DNA of 64,000 bases, from positions 50,993,288 to 51,057,287 of the forward strand of contig CM065296.1 of NCBI GenBank assembly GCA_032871835.1, in the 5' to 3' direction. The position numbers and the translations under genes are program-made. Source of the DNA: Dipteronia dyeriana. Lineage: Eukaryota > Streptophyta > Magnoliopsida > Sapindales > Sapindaceae. The notes beneath the pieces are model-generated. The model saw nothing but the letters and a program-made list of their open reading frames with translations. It searched no databases and was not told the DNA's origin. Shown in pieces: positions 62,515 to 64,000 of this stretch; position 1 is the stretch's first letter; each line of letters starts with the position of its first letter.

Positions 62515-64000
62515 GATAGCCAATAGAATCAAGCCTTATCTTCCGGACATTATTAGCCCCTCCCAATCAGCTTTTGTGGTAGGTAGGAGAATTGGGGATA
62601 TCATCCTTCTTGTTCAAGAGCTTATGAGGGATTATCACAAGGATGCTAGTATGCCAAAGTTGGCTCTTAAAGTGGATTTAATGAAAGCTTTCGATATGGT
62701 GGATTGGGGCTTCTTGCTTGACACTCTTCCTGCATTTCACTTTCCTTTGAAAGTCATTAATTGGATTAAAGTTTGCCTTACTACTCCTAAGTTCTCTATC
62801 TCTATTAATGGTGAGCTTGCTGGTTTCTTCTCCGGAAAGAGGGGCCTTCGGTAAGGGGACCCTATGTCTTTATACTCTTTGTTATTGCTATGGAGGTCCT
62901 CTCTAAGCTTTTGGCCAACCATATTATGGACACTCCTAACTTCAAATATCATTAGAGGTGTGATAAATTAAAGCTATCCCACCTTTCTTTTGCGGATGAC
63001 CTGATTATGCTTTGCCATGGTTTATATCATTCAGCTCTTTTGCTCAAGTCAGCCCTTGATGAGTTCTTTTTGCTTTCAGAACTTTGTGCTAATCATGCTA
63101 AGAGCAACATTTTCATTTCGGGTGTGCCCGTTGCTGTTAGTCAACAGCTCATCAACCTTTTTGGTTACCCGGTTGGCTCTCTTCCAATTCGTTATTTGGG
63201 AATTCCTATTATCTCTTCAAAGTTGAATCTTCGTGATTGCTCTCCCCTTATGGATAAGGTTTCGAGTAGACTTTCTTTTTGGTTAAATATGTGCCTTTCC
63301 TTTGCTGGTCGTCTTCAACTTATCATCTCTGTTTTAACTAGTATTCCAGTCTTTTGGGCATCTCACCTTTATCTTCCAAAAAGAATCTTGAAGAGCATTG
63401 AACAAAAATTCAGAAGTTTTTTATGGAATGGGGTTGAGGTGAACAGCAAAGGCTCTAAGATTACTTGGTCCGATATTTGTGTTCCAAAGAAAGAGGGTGG
63501 TCTTGGAATCAATGACCTCTCTTTTTGGAACAAAGCACTTATGATTAGACATATATGGATTCTGGTTTATGGCACTAGTAATCTTTGGACTTCTTGGATC
63601 AAAGCCTATCTCCTCAAAGGTACCAATTTGTGGGAGGTGAAGGCTCCTCATATCTGTTCTTGGAATATGAGAAAACTTCTTCTTCTTAGGCCTTTTGCAC
63701 ATCCTTTAATTCAGCACATCATTGGTAATGGCTTGAAACTTCCTTATGGTTTAATAATTGGCATCCGGATGGCCCTATTCGATCGAAATGGAGCTCCCGT
63801 GTTATTTATGATTCTGGACTCTCTATCAATGCTAAGGTTAATGCCATTGTTCTTGATGATAATTGGAGATAGCCTGCTGCTATGTCTATTGACCTTGCTG
63901 AAATTCGGAGTCGTATGCCTTCTTACAACCCAAACTCAACTTTGGATGATATAATTCTGTGGCTTCCTTCTTCTAATGGCATTTATTCAGCAACGTCTGC
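62515..64000 (+). mobile_element. L1-type LINE, 5'-truncated, continuing beyond the window
   Basis: It starts in RT at 'gccaatagaatcaagcctta' without an upstream ORF or endonuclease, a normal outcome of incomplete target-primed reverse transcription, inside the SIRE-like gag. It continues to the window edge. It overlaps in content with the minus-strand LINE at 27862-28464 (RT palm) and with 58220-59325 (C-terminus), so the three are copies of one family. Confidence 0.85.
62515..64000 (+). pseudogene. LINE ORF2, RT to C-terminal region, broken
   Basis: The first frame gives ANRIKPYLPDIISPSQSAFV, LKVDLMKAFDMVDWGFLLDT and FFSGKRGLR-stop (62854). A shifted part carries GDPMS and IAMEVLSKLLANHIMDTPNF, then the active site LSFADDLIMLCHG (about 62983-63018). 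The frame 63007-63954 continues with LDEFFLLSELCANHAKSNIF, GYPVGSLPIRYLGIPIISSK, LSFAGRLQLIISVLTSIPVF, KITWSDICVPKKEGGLGIND and WNKALMIRHIWILV, with a shift near 63735. Unlike the minus-strand copy it retains FADD. Confidence 0.85.

Noticed and set aside
1..64000. CRISPR arrays, rRNA or tRNA genes, integrons, bacterial-type operons
   Set aside because: None seen. Regular short repeats present (13331-13590, 33034-33265) are minisatellites inside retroelements. The tRNA-like words are primer-binding sites only.

Overview
The window looks like repeat-rich, AT-rich nuclear DNA of a flowering plant, probably a eudicot. I found no intact host gene. Almost everything that can be recognised is a decayed transposable element: Ty3/gypsy (Tat-like and CRM-like lineages), Ty1/copia (SIRE-like and Angela/BARE-like), L1-type LINEs, a hAT transposon, a pogo-like transposase remnant and two PIF/Harbinger-type MITEs. 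Elements are nested in one another, nearly all reading frames carry stops or frameshifts, and several copies are solo LTRs. This is what pericentromeric or other old heterochromatin looks like; the presence of a CRM-lineage element agrees with that but does not prove it.

Layout. 1-2139: 3' end of a Tat-like gypsy element (antisense accessory ORF, 3' UTR, 3' LTR). 3158-4035: solo LTR of the same family, with a perfect target duplication, inside a pogo-like transposase remnant that ends at 4819. 4822-9461: AT-rich sequence whose one recognisable piece of host coding sequence is exon 1 of a TMEM41/SNARE-associated Golgi protein gene (8578-8770, minus), itself frameshifted. 9462-15786: a second Tat-like element on the minus strand, with a solo Angela-type LTR inside its LTR, an antisense ORF and a 3' UTR minisatellite. 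15789-17195: pieces of two copia LTR families. 17354-18151 and 19551-20370: two MITEs. 21097-27861: a third Tat-like element, nearly full in its gag-pol region.

27862-30090: minus-strand LINE inside a SIRE-like copia element (about 30091-34973, minus), which also holds a CRM-type solo LTR (30473-31416). That SIRE element sits in a plus-strand Angela-type element (34974-39297). 39298-40137: remnant of another antisense ORF. 40138-49588: minus-strand Angela-type element split by a 3.8-kb hAT transposon (43463-47230). 49589-51540: 3' end of another SIRE element. 51541-58219: CRM-like gypsy element with both LTRs. 58220-59510: LINE 3' end with poly(A) tail. 59511-62514: third SIRE-like element. 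62515-64000: further LINE, running out of the window.

The elements do not form a pathway. The value of the window lies in its insertion history: five insertions or parts can be closed with exact target duplications or exact element ends. It also shows lineage-specific structures clearly: antisense ORF plus 3' UTR tandem repeats and dual RNase H in the Tat-like elements, an ORF running into the 3' LTR and an LTR end overlapping the primer-binding site in the CRM-like element, and GC-rich repeat or hairpin modules in the SIRE LTRs. I saw no new defence system, CRISPR array, rRNA or tRNA gene.
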